Shown: positions 40,780-52,680 of the stretch, piece after piece
Numbering within the stretch: the stretch's first letter is position 1
Layout: each line of letters begins with the position of its first letter
From: Palaemon carinicauda
Taxonomy: Eukaryota > Arthropoda > Malacostraca > Decapoda > Palaemonidae
Direction: 5' to 3'
DNA: 64,000 nucleotides
Assembly (NCBI RefSeq): GCF_036898095.1
Contig: NC_090744.1
Coordinates: 91,992,131 to 92,056,130, forward strand
Position numbers and translations under genes: made by a program
Notes under the pieces: generated by a model
What the model was told of the DNA's origin: nothing
What the model saw: only the letters and a program-made list of their open reading frames with translations
Databases searched by the model: none

Positions 40780-42100
40780 GCAGTGAAGTTCCTAACAAGG
40801 CCGTTTAACAGAATCTTGCCGGGGGGAGTGAATGCCTGAAGAGTGGAAGAGTATCCTGATGTCTATCTATAGAAAGAAGGGAGATGATCAGAGTTGCATA
40901 AACTACCGTGGAATAAAGTTTTGAAGCCATGGCCCATATATCTGGAGTGGATGAGAATAACGTGAGTTCAGTGCAGAATATGTATGAGAATAGTCAAACA
41001 GCAGTGAAATGTGTTGTAGGCACAACAGAATGGTTTAATGTTGAGGTGGTATTGCACCTGGATTGTCTCTAAGCCCTTTCTTGTTTGCAATTGTTATGTG
41101 CAGATTGACCAATGACATTATGCAGGAGTCTCCATGGTCTAAATTATTTGCAAGCGATGTAGTGATCTGTGGAGAGAGTAATTAGGAGGTTGAAGCCAAC
41201 CTATAAATTTGAAGGGAAGTTCAAACCTAGAAAGGAGGTGATTCTAAATCAGCCGAAGTAAGACAGAATATGTATTGGTAAATGGGAAGGATGGCAGGAA
41301 TGCATTACATTTCGTAGGTATATACATGAAAAAGTAGAGGAATTTAAATATTCAGGACCAACTATAGAAAATGATAGTGGGTGGGATGGTAAGGTGAGGA
41401 AAAGAATTCCAACTGGGTGAAATGGATGCATGAGATGAAAGCCTGCTGGAAAACTAACTGGGCTTTACAAGAAACTAGATTAGTTGGAAGACCCAGGCCT
41501 ACATGGCTGAGGGCTATGAATCGTGGAGTAGGAGGTGATGATGGAGAAGTATTGATTTAAAAGCTCAAAATAGAGACAACTGGTAAAATCTAACCAAGGC
41601 CCTTTACGTCAATAGGCGTAGAAATAGATGATAATGATGATTATGATAAAATGGATGGAGAAGAGCATCGGATGCTGTATGCAACAATAAGATATCAGCA
41701 AGTCTAAAAGGGAAGGCTATAAAGTGGTGGTAAAACCATCTATGCTGTATGGCTTGGAGACCATACCTTTAACCAAGAAGTAAAAAAGCAGAAATCGAAG
41801 TTGCAGATGGGAAAATGTTAAAGTTCTCACTGTAGGCAACGAGGAAAAACAAAATCAGAAATTAGAGGAACTTCAAATGTCAATCAGTTTGGAAAGAAAA
41901 CCAGGGAAGCAAGACTAAGGTGGTTTGAGAATGTGAAGAGAAGGGAGGAAGAGTATGTGGGGAGGAAGATGCTAAATATGGAACCATCACATAGAAGGAG
42001 GAGAGTTAGTCCTAAGAGGAGGTTTACTGATTCAATAGGAGAAGATATGAAGGCAGTTGGCATGGCAAAGGAGAAGCTGAGAGAAAAAGAAATATTATAG
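40780..42100 (+). pseudogene. RTE-b: second RTE-like LINE relic
   Basis: Plus-strand decayed RT. Recognisable blocks are EEWKSILMSIYRKKGDDQSC with NYRGIKF (40835-40925), VQNMYENSQTAVKCVVGTTE (40970-41030), LSPFLFAIVMCRLTNDIMQE (41070-41130), and motif C as LFASDVVICGES (41145-41180) where FADD-type residues are expected. Then come VEEFKYxG-like sequence near 41335 and KPSMLYGLETIPLTKK near 41730. ARLRWFENVKRREEEYVGRK lies near 41915, and MKAVGMAKEKLREK near the end. The catalytic ADD is altered to SDV and there are several frameshifts. A 220 bp RTE-a fragment interrupts it at 41429-41648. The family differs from RTE-a, which reads EYADDAILIS and ends in (GAT)n. Confidence 0.75.
41429..41648 (+). 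mobile_element. RTE-a 3' fragment with 9 bp duplication
   Basis: This 220 bp segment matches the last ~200 bp of RTE-a copy 1 (taactgggct, ctacatggctgagggctatg, aaagctcaaaatagagacaa, ctttacgtcaataggcgt) and ends in GAT-type repeats. It is bracketed by AAATGGATG at 41420-41428 and 41649-41657, a perfect 9 bp target duplication within RTE-b. It is a classic 5'-truncated insertion. Confidence 0.85.
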
Positions 42101-42107
42101 GAAAGAA

Positions 42108-43177
42108 ATATCTAATGTTCCTTAGGGTAGTGTTCTCAGGCCATTACTTTTCATGCCATATACGCATGATATGTTGTTTGCCCAAAAAAACAAGCTTGTT
42201 TCTTATACAGATGATTCTACTCTCTTTACATTAATTCCTTCTCCTAAATGTATAACTATGGTTTCTGAATCCCTTAATAGAGATCTAGCTAAAATTATTG
42301 CATAGTACAAATTATGGGACTTGCAGTTGAACCTTAACGAATCTAAAAATCCATATCTTTGCACTGACAAAGTCACTTTAACGATATACTACTTATTAAA
42401 AATTCTAAATGTGTGTCTTGATTACAAATCTACTCTTGATAAACATATATGGTCTATTTCTTCTTCAATTGCACAAAAAAAACTGACTTATTGAGAAAGT
42501 CTTTCATGTTAAATATATGGTGAGCGCTCTATCAATATTAAATGTTTTCGATTAATCATTTTACATTGTTTCGAGTATTGTTTTTTCGTCTGGTCTTCAG
42601 TTCCTGACTCTCATCTTAATTTGCAAGATAGAAACTTCCAATCTGTTGAAGTTTTTATTCCTGATCTGGATATTAATCTTTGACACTGACGTTCAGTTTG
42701 TTCTTTATGCATGTTGTATAAATTTTCCATAATCCAGATCAGCCAATGCATCAGATCTTCCCGGTCAGTACCACCCTGTTCTTAATACTAAGCATGCAGT
42801 TAATTCTAATAGTCATGCATTCTCCATCATGAGGCTCAATGCTACACAGTATTCTAGAAACTTTATTCCAATTGTGACCATATTGCGCAATTATCTTCCT
42901 AACATAGATGAGAATTTTTTTTTTCCCAAAAATGAGTGGAGTGAGGGGAGGGGGCATTGGAATCGGTGATATTCAGAAGTTCAAACCTTTTGTAAAATAT
43001 TTTATGTTGAACATGCCGACATATGTCTTGTATAAGATTGATATATTTCAGCGATGTTATTCATCTTAAAATATTTTATATTGTTTTATTCACTACTTAC
43101 ATATAGTTAATTTGCTATAAACTTATTTCCTTTGCTCAATTATAGCCTTCTTCCTATCCAGCCAGGTTTGTATTTTG
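42108..43177 (+). pseudogene. LINE-P1 copy D (RT palm to 3' tail)
   Basis: Plus-strand relic. It begins at the VLRPLLFMPYTHDMLF segment (family VLGPLLF-YTHDMWF) and has YTDDSTLF where the family has YADDATLF (near 42200). It continues through LNRDLAKIIA (stop) YKLWDLQLNLNESK and TQYSRNFIPIVT (42845-42885) to the 3' UTR and a worn tail (ctatccagccaggtttgtat, ggctagtaa). The 3' end lies exactly where the 25 bp minisatellite resumes at about 43178. Confidence 0.8.
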
Positions 43178-43560
43178 GCTAGTAAGGATAATGATAAGGA
43201 GAACATGTGCACAAAATGGTAGTGAGAGCATTGAAAATCATTATAATTATAACATACGGACAACATAATAACATTAGTAGATATGCAAAACGTGGTAATA
43301 ATAACATATTCAAATCGTGATGATGTGAATATACAGTACATGCACCATGGTATTGAAAACGTACCTATATGGTAATGAGATCATATGGACAACAGGGTAA
43401 TGAGAACATATAAATAACATAGAAATGAGAAGACACTAACAGCATGGTAATGTAAGCATACTCAAGAAATAAGGATGAGAATATATTCACAACAATGTAA
43501 TGTAAAACATTCAGACAGCACAGCAATAAGAAATGGTAATGAGAAAATAGAGATCTGTTC
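43178..43560. repeat. 25 bp degenerate minisatellite, right block
   Basis: Same core as 39886-40665 (for example accatggtattgaaaacgta, atatggtaatgagatcatat, cagggtaatgagaacatata). It is the displaced continuation of the left block, split by RTE-b and LINE-P1 copy D. About 15 units. Confidence 0.8.
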
Positions 43561-45925
43561 AATACACATAGAGTCTCTCTGTGTAGGAGGATACGGTAGT
43601 AATAATATACAGTAAAACATAAGTTTCTTTTTATCATTCAATGGATCATTAACTTTCAATATCCATCTTTTTTTTTTTATTATTAATAATTTAAAGAAGA
43701 AGGACTTATGTAACAAATTGCCAACATTGTTTTATTTTTCTAATCTACTTATATTATAGTGAAAGACCGACAGTGAAATTTAAAACATTTCATCTCATCG
43801 AGAGTAGATTTTAACGTAAAAGCGAATGAAACATTTAAACATTCTAATCCAATTGTTTACTCCACACAAAAAGAAGTAATCTTTGTTTCAGTCTTTTTTT
43901 CTACAGGATTACGGATTCTCCTGGAACATTCATCCAATTACATCTGCACAGATCCTGAAATTGTTCCTTTGATCTATTTGTTGTTGAATTCCGTAATTGC
44001 AGCTGAGTGAGTCTAGTTATTTCTTCCCCCCTTTTCCGCTGACTTATTTTGTAGAGAGACATTTAGGTCTCTTGAGTTCTGCCGGAAAAATAATAATTTT
44101 CCCATAAATTTTTCAAACTACTAAATTATGTTGATTGAAATTTATTCCAGGCTCTACTGGATGGCCATAGATGTCATTTCCAGATAACTGGGTTAATCAG
44201 ATCTAAGAAATAGTAAAGAAAGATTAAAATAAGACTTTGAAAGGCCAATGGTGAAGAGGAAAACGGATTGACTGTCTTGTATAAGCGGAGATGTACTGTA
44301 GATCCTTCAGCAGAATGTGTAGAAGCAGACTTAACTTCAATAAAGATTATTCTAAGGTGAGAAAACAACCTGGAATAAATTTACTTCCAAATAACTTCAA
44401 ATATCCATTTGTCGACTTAACTCAATTAATGAAGCATAAGTTCTTGAAAAGTAAAATTACTCTATGTTGTTTTTCATCTTCTTTAACACTGTTTCGATTA
44501 TCGCTAAATATGAGACCTCTTATTTTGTGATTATTATTGTTGAGAGATTAATTTTATTACTCTTATTGGTACGTTACATAATATTTAAGGTTTTTAATCT
44601 TTATCGTATCATATAACTCTGGTTTATACACATGTTTCTTCATATAAACTCCATTAAAACAATCCACTTCAAAGTAGATAACACATGGAAATAAAATGAC
44701 ATTGAAAATTTAAACCAACAGTAAGATATAACTAAATTTTCACCAAAATTAAGCTCTCCAAGTCTATATTGTGCAAATAGAGTATCTAAGGATAAATCTT
44801 TCTATGATTAGAAGGAAGTTTTCATGATCTGTATATATAAGTGTGCTACTTTTATAAGCACACATTGAGTATGTGTTGTTTAAGATGTGTAAAGATGGAT
44901 AACGAAGTACATCTTATTAGCTTTAAAAGTATTTATTGTCTAAAAACAACAGAGTTAAACATCTCCATCATAGGAGGGAGCTGGTTTGGTCGGATGACCA
45001 ATTCTGGTGAAGTATAGATATGAACTGATTAAATTATCGATATCACAGATATCGTATGCTTAGTTGATGTAGCATTTTTAACACAATCTCGGAAGACACC
45101 TGCATCCGGGGACGTCACAAACTTTCACACACTGATGCATTGGTGTTGACGTTTAAGAAAAATGTTACATTGCTGAGGCTGCATTGTGCATCTTGTTTAT
45201 GATTTTATGTGACTACAGCAAATCTCACGCTAGCATCTTCATTCAAAATGACATATTACGTCATGTGTTTTAAACATGTAATAACAATTATTTCATTTAT
45301 TACATATATATCTATGGCGTGCCCAGCATTTTTTTCTTTTGTAAATTTTGTTGCGAGAATTTTTGTCGGGATTCTTTCAGTATCTCTTCATTCTTATTTG
45401 TCAATACGTCAGTAAACACTATCGAAAATATCGTTCAACAACCCCGTCTGCCCGTTAATTGATTACTCACTTATCCTCTAAGACTCAACTTGCTGGATTC
45501 ATAAATTGATTGATCAGTGAACGTATATTGCAAAGAATATAAAGTTATCATGTATCCTTTTTTGTTGAATATTTTCTGAATTTCCAAATATTTTTTATCA
45601 AATTTTCACCACCATAACCTTTAAATTAAAATAGAATTCCAAAATTCAATGTAGTCCTCAAAGAGAGAAACAGAATGATCAGAAACACCAAATAATAAAT
45701 GGAGTAAAGTTAATGTATTTCTGCTGTTATCCGGAAACTACGAGTATCTGCAGGACAGTCTGTCCTGAGAGAAACTATCTTTGACATTTGGATGTCAATA
45801 GGACATTGTCTATTCATTACAAGCGAAGAGTAACATGCCTAAAAAGAGATCCAGTGGCTGATGAAACAGTTAAGCCTTTCTTCTACATATGTACATAATC
45901 TTTTAATTTTCCTTATGTGGTCTAC
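43561..45925. other. AT-rich DNA, no gene recognised
   Basis: No coding, RNA or transposon similarity was seen. Open frames are under 85 codons and without motifs. Confidence 0.45.
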
Positions 45926-45926
45926 C

Positions 45927-46042
<116 letters not shown>

Positions 46043-46054
46043 ACATGTTATATT

Positions 46055-47321
46055 AAGATCATCATCAACATCATCATAATCTCCTCCCACGCCTATTGAC
46101 GCTAAGGGCCTCGGTCAGATTTCTTGACCTTCTAAATCGATACTTCTTCATTCATCATCTCCTACTTCCCAATTTATAGTCTTCAGCTATTTAGGCATTG
46201 GTTTCCAACTCTTCTAGTGCCTTGTAAACCCCTCACCATAATCTCATCTACATGTGGCAGTCGAGTAGTCTCACTTATAGTTTCATTTCTAATCCTGACC
46301 TGCCATTCAATTTCCAATATTTTTCTGAGGGCTTTGTTCTCAAATCTAAAAAATTTGTTTGATATTGTTCCGTTCTTATACAACGATTCATGTCCATACA
46401 GTAACACCAATCTCCTAAACTGACATATAACCTGATTTGTATATGTAATTTCAGTAGTTTATTTCCAAATTTTAATTAACCTAGCCATTGTCTGGTTTGA
46501 TTTTTTCAATCTTTCATCAAATTCAAATTCTAAAGATCCTGTATTAGAGAAAATAGTTCATAAATATTTAAATGATTCCACCTCATTAATCCTTTCTCCT
46601 TCCAAGGATATTTAATCTTCCATTGCATATTCTGTTCTCATCATCTCTGTCTTTCTTCTATTTATCTTGAGCCTAACCTTATTTGATATTTCATGCATTC
46701 TGGTAAGCAAGCTTTGTTTGTCCTATGGTGTTCTATGCATTACAAAATCCACGAGGAGGATAAACAACATAGGTGAGAACACATTCCTTTGACGTGCTCC
46801 ACTGTTCACTGAAAATTCGTCTGATAGTACTCCACTAACATTAACTTTGTATTTGCTATGTTTAAGAACAGACTTAATCAAATTTACATATTTGAGAGCA
46901 ACTCCATAATAACGCAGGACTCTCCACGAAATTGGCAGGTGCACACTTTCTAAGGCTTTTTCATAGTTCACAAATGCCATCAAAAGTGGATTTCTATATT
47001 CTACACATTGCTGTACCACATGCCTCAAAAGGAAATTTTGCTCGTTACATCTACCTTTTTTAAATCATGCTTGTTCAAATCTCAACTTTTTATCAGTCCT
47101 TCTCTCTAGTCTCTTTAGAATGAGCATACTGCTGTATACATTTTCATGACAGCTTAGGTAAGTGTGAGGCAATCAGTCAGATCTACTTTTTTTGCCATTT
47201 CCACCAAAACTCATAGCTCCCATTCATCAGACTTTGCTTCTTCACTCCACATTCTACCAAATAATCTTGTAAGTATTCTGAAAGTCACTTCATTTTCGGC
47301 CAATATCATCTCGGCAGTTAT

Positions 47322-47335
<14 letters not shown>
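46055..47335 (-). pseudogene. RTE-a copy 2, 3' half
   Basis: Minus-strand RT relic, the downstream half of the element whose 5' half lies at 51176-52680. From high to low coordinates it shows the RT N-region (AENEVTFRILTRLFG near 47260), RHVVQQCVEYRNPLLMAFVN, and motif A as VNYEKALESVHL where copy 1 has VDYDKAFDSVH (the first Asp is Asn). Then come LSDEFSVNSGARQRNVFSPM and LFILLVDFVMHRTP. The thumb (EIEWQVRIRNETISETTRLP) and the 3' end in a CATCAT/GATGAT tract follow. The YADD box is absent, removed by a 93 bp deletion at about 46736. Confidence 0.85.
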
Positions 47336-47356
<21 letters not shown>

Positions 47357-47384
47357 ATTATTATTATTATTATTATTATTATTA
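47325..47384. repeat. (TCA)n-(TTA)n tract at a nesting junction
   Basis: (TCA)n belongs to the RTE-a/insert junction and (TTA)n is the 3' tail of the inserted LINE-P1 copy B read in reverse. Confidence 0.85.
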
Positions 47385-48350
47385 GCTAAACTACAACCCT
47401 AATTGGAAAAGCAAGATGCTATAAGCCCAAGGGCTCCAATACCGAAAAATAGCCCAGTGAGGAAAGGAAAAAAGGAAATAAATAAAGGATATGACAAAAA
47501 ATTTACAGTAAGATATTTTAAAAACAGTAACAACACCAAGCAGATATGTCATATATAAACTATAAAAAGACTTATCTCAGCCTGTTCAACATAACAAAAT
47601 TTGCTTCAACTTTGAACTTTTGAAGTTCTACCGATTTAACTACCCGATTAGGAAGATTATTCCACAACTTGGTCACAGCTAGAATAAAACTTCTAGAATA
47701 CTTCTAGAATACTGTGTAGTATTGAGCCTCATGATAGAGACAGCCTAACTATTAGAATTGACTGCATGCCTAGTATTACGAACAGGAGGGAACTGTCCGG
47801 GAAGATCTGAATGTAAAGGATAATCAGAATCCTGATAATTCTTATGCAACATGCATAACGAACTAATTGAACGACAGTGCCAGAGAATAATATCTAGATT
47901 AGGAATAAGAAATTTAATAGACCGTCAGTTCCTGTCCAACAAAGTAAGATGAGAATCAGCAGCTAAAGACCAAATAGGAGAACAATACTTGAAACAAGGT
48001 AAAGTGAAAGAATTAAAACACTTCTTCAGAATAGATTGATCACCGAAAATTTAAAAAGACTTACTTAATTAGCCCTTTTTTTGTGCAATTGAGGAAGCCA
48101 CAGACCCAATGTGTTTCTGAAAAGTAAATTGGCTGTCGAGAATCAATGTTGAGATCTGGAGGTTGAGGAGCCACTGTCCTTGAACTACTTACAATCATAC
48201 TTTGAGTTTGTGTTAGAATTCCACTTCATACCTCATAATTTGCACCATGCAGTGATTTTAGCTAGATCTCTATTAAAGGATTCAGCAATCCCATATATAC
48301 ATTCAGGACATAGAATTGATGCAAAGAGTGTAGCATCATCTGCATATAGG

Positions 48351-48981
48351 TAGTGGGATGGACAGGGCACCAGCCACCTTTTGAGATACTACCACTAGAG
48401 AGTTATGGGGTCTTTTGACTGGCCAGACAGTACTACATTGGATCCTTCTCTCTGGTTACGGTTTATTTTCCCTTTGCCTACACACACTCAACGAATAGTC
48501 TGGCCTATTTATACATTCTCTTCTGTCCTCATATACCTGACAACACTGCGATTACCAAACAATTCTTCTTCACGCAAGGGGTTAGTGCACTGTAATTGTT
48601 CAGTGGCCACTTTCCTCTTGTTAAGGGTAGAAGAGACTCTTTAGCTATGGTCAGCAGCTCTTCTAGGAGAAGGACACTCCCAAATCAAACCATTGTTTTC
48701 TAGTTTTGGGAAGTGCCAGTCTCTGTACCATGGTCTTTCACTGTAATGGGTTACAGTTCTCTTACTTAATAGTGCACTCGGGTACACTGTTCTGTCTTGT
48801 TTCTCTTCCTCTTGTGCTGTTAAAGTTTTTATATTTTTTATAGTAGATATTTATTTTAATGCTGTTACTCTTCTTAGATTTTTATTTTTCCTTGTTTCTT
48901 TTTCTCACTGGGCCATTTTCTCTGTTGGAGCCCCTGGGCTTATGGAATCCTACTTTTCCAACAAAGGTTGTAGATTAGCAA

Positions 48982-49025
<44 letters not shown>
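48351..49025 (+). mobile_element. S1 repeat inserted in LINE-P1 RT
   Basis: Full-length S1 in plus orientation, antisense to the host LINE. It runs from the 5' end (gggacagggcaccagccacc region) to the 3' tail (ttggagcccctgggcttatg) and (AAT)n at 48984-49024. It separates the codons upstream of the YADD box (ending gttgttgtat when read on the minus strand beyond 49025) from YADD at 48335-48346. Confidence 0.85.
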
Positions 49026-49026
<1 letters not shown>

Positions 49027-50965
49027 TACAACAACCTTATTTTCAAGGTCAAACCACATGTCATGTGTATATTGTAGGAAAAGTAATCAGCCAAGAACAC
49101 TATTCTAAGGAAAACGAGATATCACATTCCTATGCTCATTATGGTGCCCATCAACAACTCTTTGACATCTATTACTTAAAAATTCAATAATGATGCTAAG
49201 GAACGACCCACCCACTCCCAACTTTTTGAGTTTGAAAACAAGGGCCTCAGGATTAACACGGTCAAAGGCCGCACTAAAATCAATGTCAATCATACTAACT
49301 TCCTGACCACAATCAAGGGATTTCTGTACAGCATTGGAGATTGTAAGAAGGGCATCACATGCTCCAAGGCCTTTACGATAACCAAATTGCAAATTAGGGA
49401 ATAAATGATTACCTTCACCAAACCTATTAAGACGTTTTGCCAAAAGAGGTTCAAAAACTTTAGATAATATGGGAGTTATGGAAATTGGGTGGTAATCAGT
49501 GGGACTTGAGCTACCACAAACATATTTACATAGTGGAGTAACATTACCCATTTTCCAACAGGTGCTAAAAGCTCATATTCTTGCTAACTTTCACAAAATA
49601 ACAGATAACTTTGGAGCTAAGAAATCTGCAGTCTTTATAAAAAACAAAGGAAAAATACCATTTGGCTCTATACCTCCATAAGCATCAAGGTTCATCAAGA
49701 GAGCTTTAATTTTACGAGATCGAAAAGCTAAACTACTCAGTTTAGCCTCAGGAAAACAAGAATGAGGAAGGTCAAGTTTTTCAAAACTCTGTTTACTGTC
49801 AAACACATCATCCAAAAGGGTTGTCTTTTCCTTTGGACAGTGAGTGACAGAGCCATCTGGTTTAAGTAAGGGAGGAACTGTTGCGTCTACGCCAAAGATG
49901 TTCCTGTGTTTTACTAGAAAGGATTTCTTTTATGGTTAAATTCTATTCCTTTTCAATTGAAGTATAAACTCTCTGAACAAAAGCTCTAAACTGTGTATAG
50001 TTATTCCAAATCAAACATGATCTGTTACCCTTCCAAATATGTTAACCTCCAGCTTCAACAAATAAGCAAGTCTACAATCACCATAGAACCAGGGTTTGTC
50101 CTTCACTCGGTATCTTAGCACACGAGAAGGGATACGCCTATCAATTATGATAACTAAATTCTCATTCAAAGGGACAACAGGATCAACACTACTATACAAA
50201 TGTGCCCAATTCAAGCCCAAAAGATCACCCACAATCCAATTCCAGTCGGCTTGAGGTTTCATATAAATATTATGTGAGTAAGATATATCAGGGACAGACT
50301 GCTCAGTCTTCACTACTAATGAAATCAAGGCATGGTCAGATGTCCCAACTGAAGAACCAACTTAACTTGTTATAATGCCAAGGGAGTCAGTGTTTGCAAG
50401 GCCCAAGCAGTTACCAGACATGTGAGTAGCTTCACTTATGATTTGCTCTCAGCCGGATTCAGAGGCAAAGTCTAAAGCTCTTTAGCCATGGCTAACGGTA
50501 GGAGAGACAGAATTTAACCTCTCCCTATGGTGAGCATTGAAATCACCAACAAAGACAAAAGAGGCCTTCCTATCATCTTCTTGTATCTTAGCCATAATTA
50601 TAAGAAGACAATCAAGGATAGAATCATCCATGTCTGGATTCTGGTAGATCGAACACAAATAGAAGTTGTTATGCCTGCCACAAACTTTTATTATCTGAAT
50701 CTCATGACCTCCACATTCAAAGCAGGGCTTAGGAGAAGCAGTGTACTCAGTCGCCATTCCCCTGGCCATAGGAATGGCATGCCATTTCAAAATTATTTTC
50801 TTCTTAAAACCAGCTATAAGGGGCTCAGATGAATGCCTCATATTAGAAACCAAAGTTTCTGAGCACAAAAGAATATCTGTGTGCAACTGTAAGGTCTTGA
50901 ATATTTGCCTGAAGACCACGAATATTGCAATACAGTACACAACATTGATGAAATCTAGGACGTAC

Positions 50966-50995
50966 TGGTCCCGGATTTTGCTCAATGTCTCCAGA
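50966..50995 (-). other. 2A-like motif of LINE-P1 copy B
   Basis: The minus-strand reading is SGDIEQNPGP preceded by a hydrophobic run (PLILIV). This fits the D-[VI]-E-x-N-P-G-P consensus of 2A ribosome-skipping peptides, which are known from several non-LTR retrotransposons. It sits directly before the endonuclease domain, where it could release the downstream protein or act as a signal. Confidence 0.7.
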
Positions 50996-51175
50996 CACTA
51001 TAAGAATTAATGGTATTAAAAAGATACATCATACCTCATAACTAAATTACTAATAAAGATAACAAAAAGGAAATATAAATAAAGAGATTGATAAAACCCA
51101 TAAACTATAGAAAAAAAGTCGGAAAACTTGTCAACATGGCGGAGTCGATTCATCATGAAAGGCTAAATAACCTCC

Positions 51176-52680
51176 AGGATAGTTAGAGGCTTTCCAGCTC
51201 TCGAGTTTTTTAATGATAGCTTCGACTTCCTGCCACTGAATTCATTCATGGGCACATCAAGGTCTTTCTTAGTTCCAGGTATATCAATCAAATTATTCCC
51301 CTAATATCTCCTATTCATGATCTGACTTTAGAATTCCATCCAACGTTGTCTTTCTTCATCTTCTGTTGTTATAACAGATCTATCTCTCTTTTTGATGGGT
51401 ATATGCTTCTTCTTTGCCCCAGTAGAGATTTTTCTAATATTTCTATGAGAAATTCTTACGCCATAGCCACTCCCTGAATTCGTAGATTTGTCAGCCTCAT
51501 CTGCTTTCGTGTCTAGATATTTACTCCCGTCATTCTTGGCTTTTATCTTGACCTCACTGTCAATATTGGAATACTTAGCATGCTCTACCTTGTAATTTTC
51601 ATTACTTCCTCGAAAACTTTCAACAATCAATTTCTGTCTTTGTCTTCTTTTATAGCATCCCAAGTATTATTTGATATCCATGGTATTCTCCTTGTAACTG
51701 CATATCACAAAACTTCACTATCAACCGAGTGATATATGTTCTGAATATCACACCATTCATCCTTAATTGTTTGCTATTCGTCTCTTAAAGTCTCTAAGAC
51801 TACAAATCGATTCCTACATGCAATTGCAAATGTTTCTCTGTGGTCATCTTCTAGAAGCTTAGTTGTATCAAATCTAGGTATTCTGTCTACATTTCTGTTG
51901 TGGGCTTTCAGGTTTAATTTAAGTGTGGCAATGATGAGCTGGTGATCACTACCAATATCTGCACCTCTATAGCTTCTTACATTTCTTTGAGTCCTCCTTC
52001 TCTCTTTATTAATGACTACAGTATATGATCCATTTGATTTTTGTAATTGCCATATGGTGAAGTCCATGTATTTTGTGAATGTCCTTGTGCTGGAAAAGAG
52101 TACCTTTAATAACAAGATTGTTTGTTGAATAAAATCTTATAAAATGTCCCCCGTTTTCATTAGCAACTCTGCCAAGACCCTCAATACCTATCACATCCTC
52201 TATACCTTGATTATTCTTCCAACTTTACCACTGTAGTCACCAATCAAAATTTTCATATCTCTCTCTTGGATCTCATCTATTAAACTCTGCAGTTCTTCAT
52301 AGTGTTAATTTTTCCTTTCTTCAGGGGAATCATTTGTTGGTGCATAGTAAACTGTAATACTCATAATGCACTGCTTTGAATTAAACTTTGCAAGTAACAA
52401 TCTACTATTTCAGCTCTCCATTCAATCAATGCCTTGGTGTCATCATCATTCCTACCCTATCTCTTTAAACTCCACGTGTTTTTCCCGAGTAGAGATATGT
52501 ATCGCCTTGGTCTAAGATTTCTTTACCAATACCCTTACAACGTGTTTCACTTATGGCTAAGATATCCAAACTATTTTTCATAAATTCATTCTCCACTTGC
52601 TGTAACTTCCTAATATGATTCATGGTTCTAACATTCCAGTTACCAATTTTCAATTTTTCTTTAGTATTTATAAACCGGGA
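51176..52680 (-). pseudogene. RTE-a copy 2, 5' half (endonuclease and linker)
   Basis: Minus strand from 52680 downward. An APE-type endonuclease start MKIGNWNVRTMNHIRKLQQV with DILAISETRCKGIGKEIL (52465-52653) is followed by IEGLGRVANENG and a segment containing FTKYMDFTIW and RSYRGADIGSDHQLIIATLK (the endonuclease end with its catalytic SDH). Then comes the linker with KYLDTKADEADK and KKHIPIKKRDRSVITTEDEE (51328-51663). The element breaks off after the codons for IKKLESWKA near 51180, where LINE-P1 is inserted. The RTE-a total without insert is about 2.8 kb, close to the ~3 kb usual for RTE elements. Confidence 0.85.

Larger units (their letters stand above)
47345..51175 (-). pseudogene. 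LINE-P1 copy B, near complete, nested in RTE-a
   Basis: Best-preserved LINE-P1. On the minus strand: a 5' leader; a 2A-like motif SGDIEQNPGP at about 50966-50995; an endonuclease domain (DILLCSETLVSNMRHSSE, GFKKKIILKWHAIPMARGMA, VCGRHNNFYLCSIYQNPDMD, FVFVGDFNAHHRERLNSVSP; 50482-50985); a linker with YRVKDKPWFYGDC; and RT (SPTDYHPISITPILSKVFEP, LQFGYRKG, DIDFSAAFDRVN; 49105-49551). S1 then intervenes at 48351-49025, followed by YADDATLFAS at 48335-48346 and the 3' UTR with tail ending at (TTA)n. Frame breaks occur in several places and the C-terminal segment is diverged. The enzyme nicks DNA and primes reverse transcription at the target. It is inactive because of the S1 insertion and frameshifts. 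Confidence 0.85.

Noticed and set aside
43365..43716. Minus-strand ORFs of 84-90 codons
   Set aside because: They overlap the right minisatellite block and AT-rich flank; no motif.
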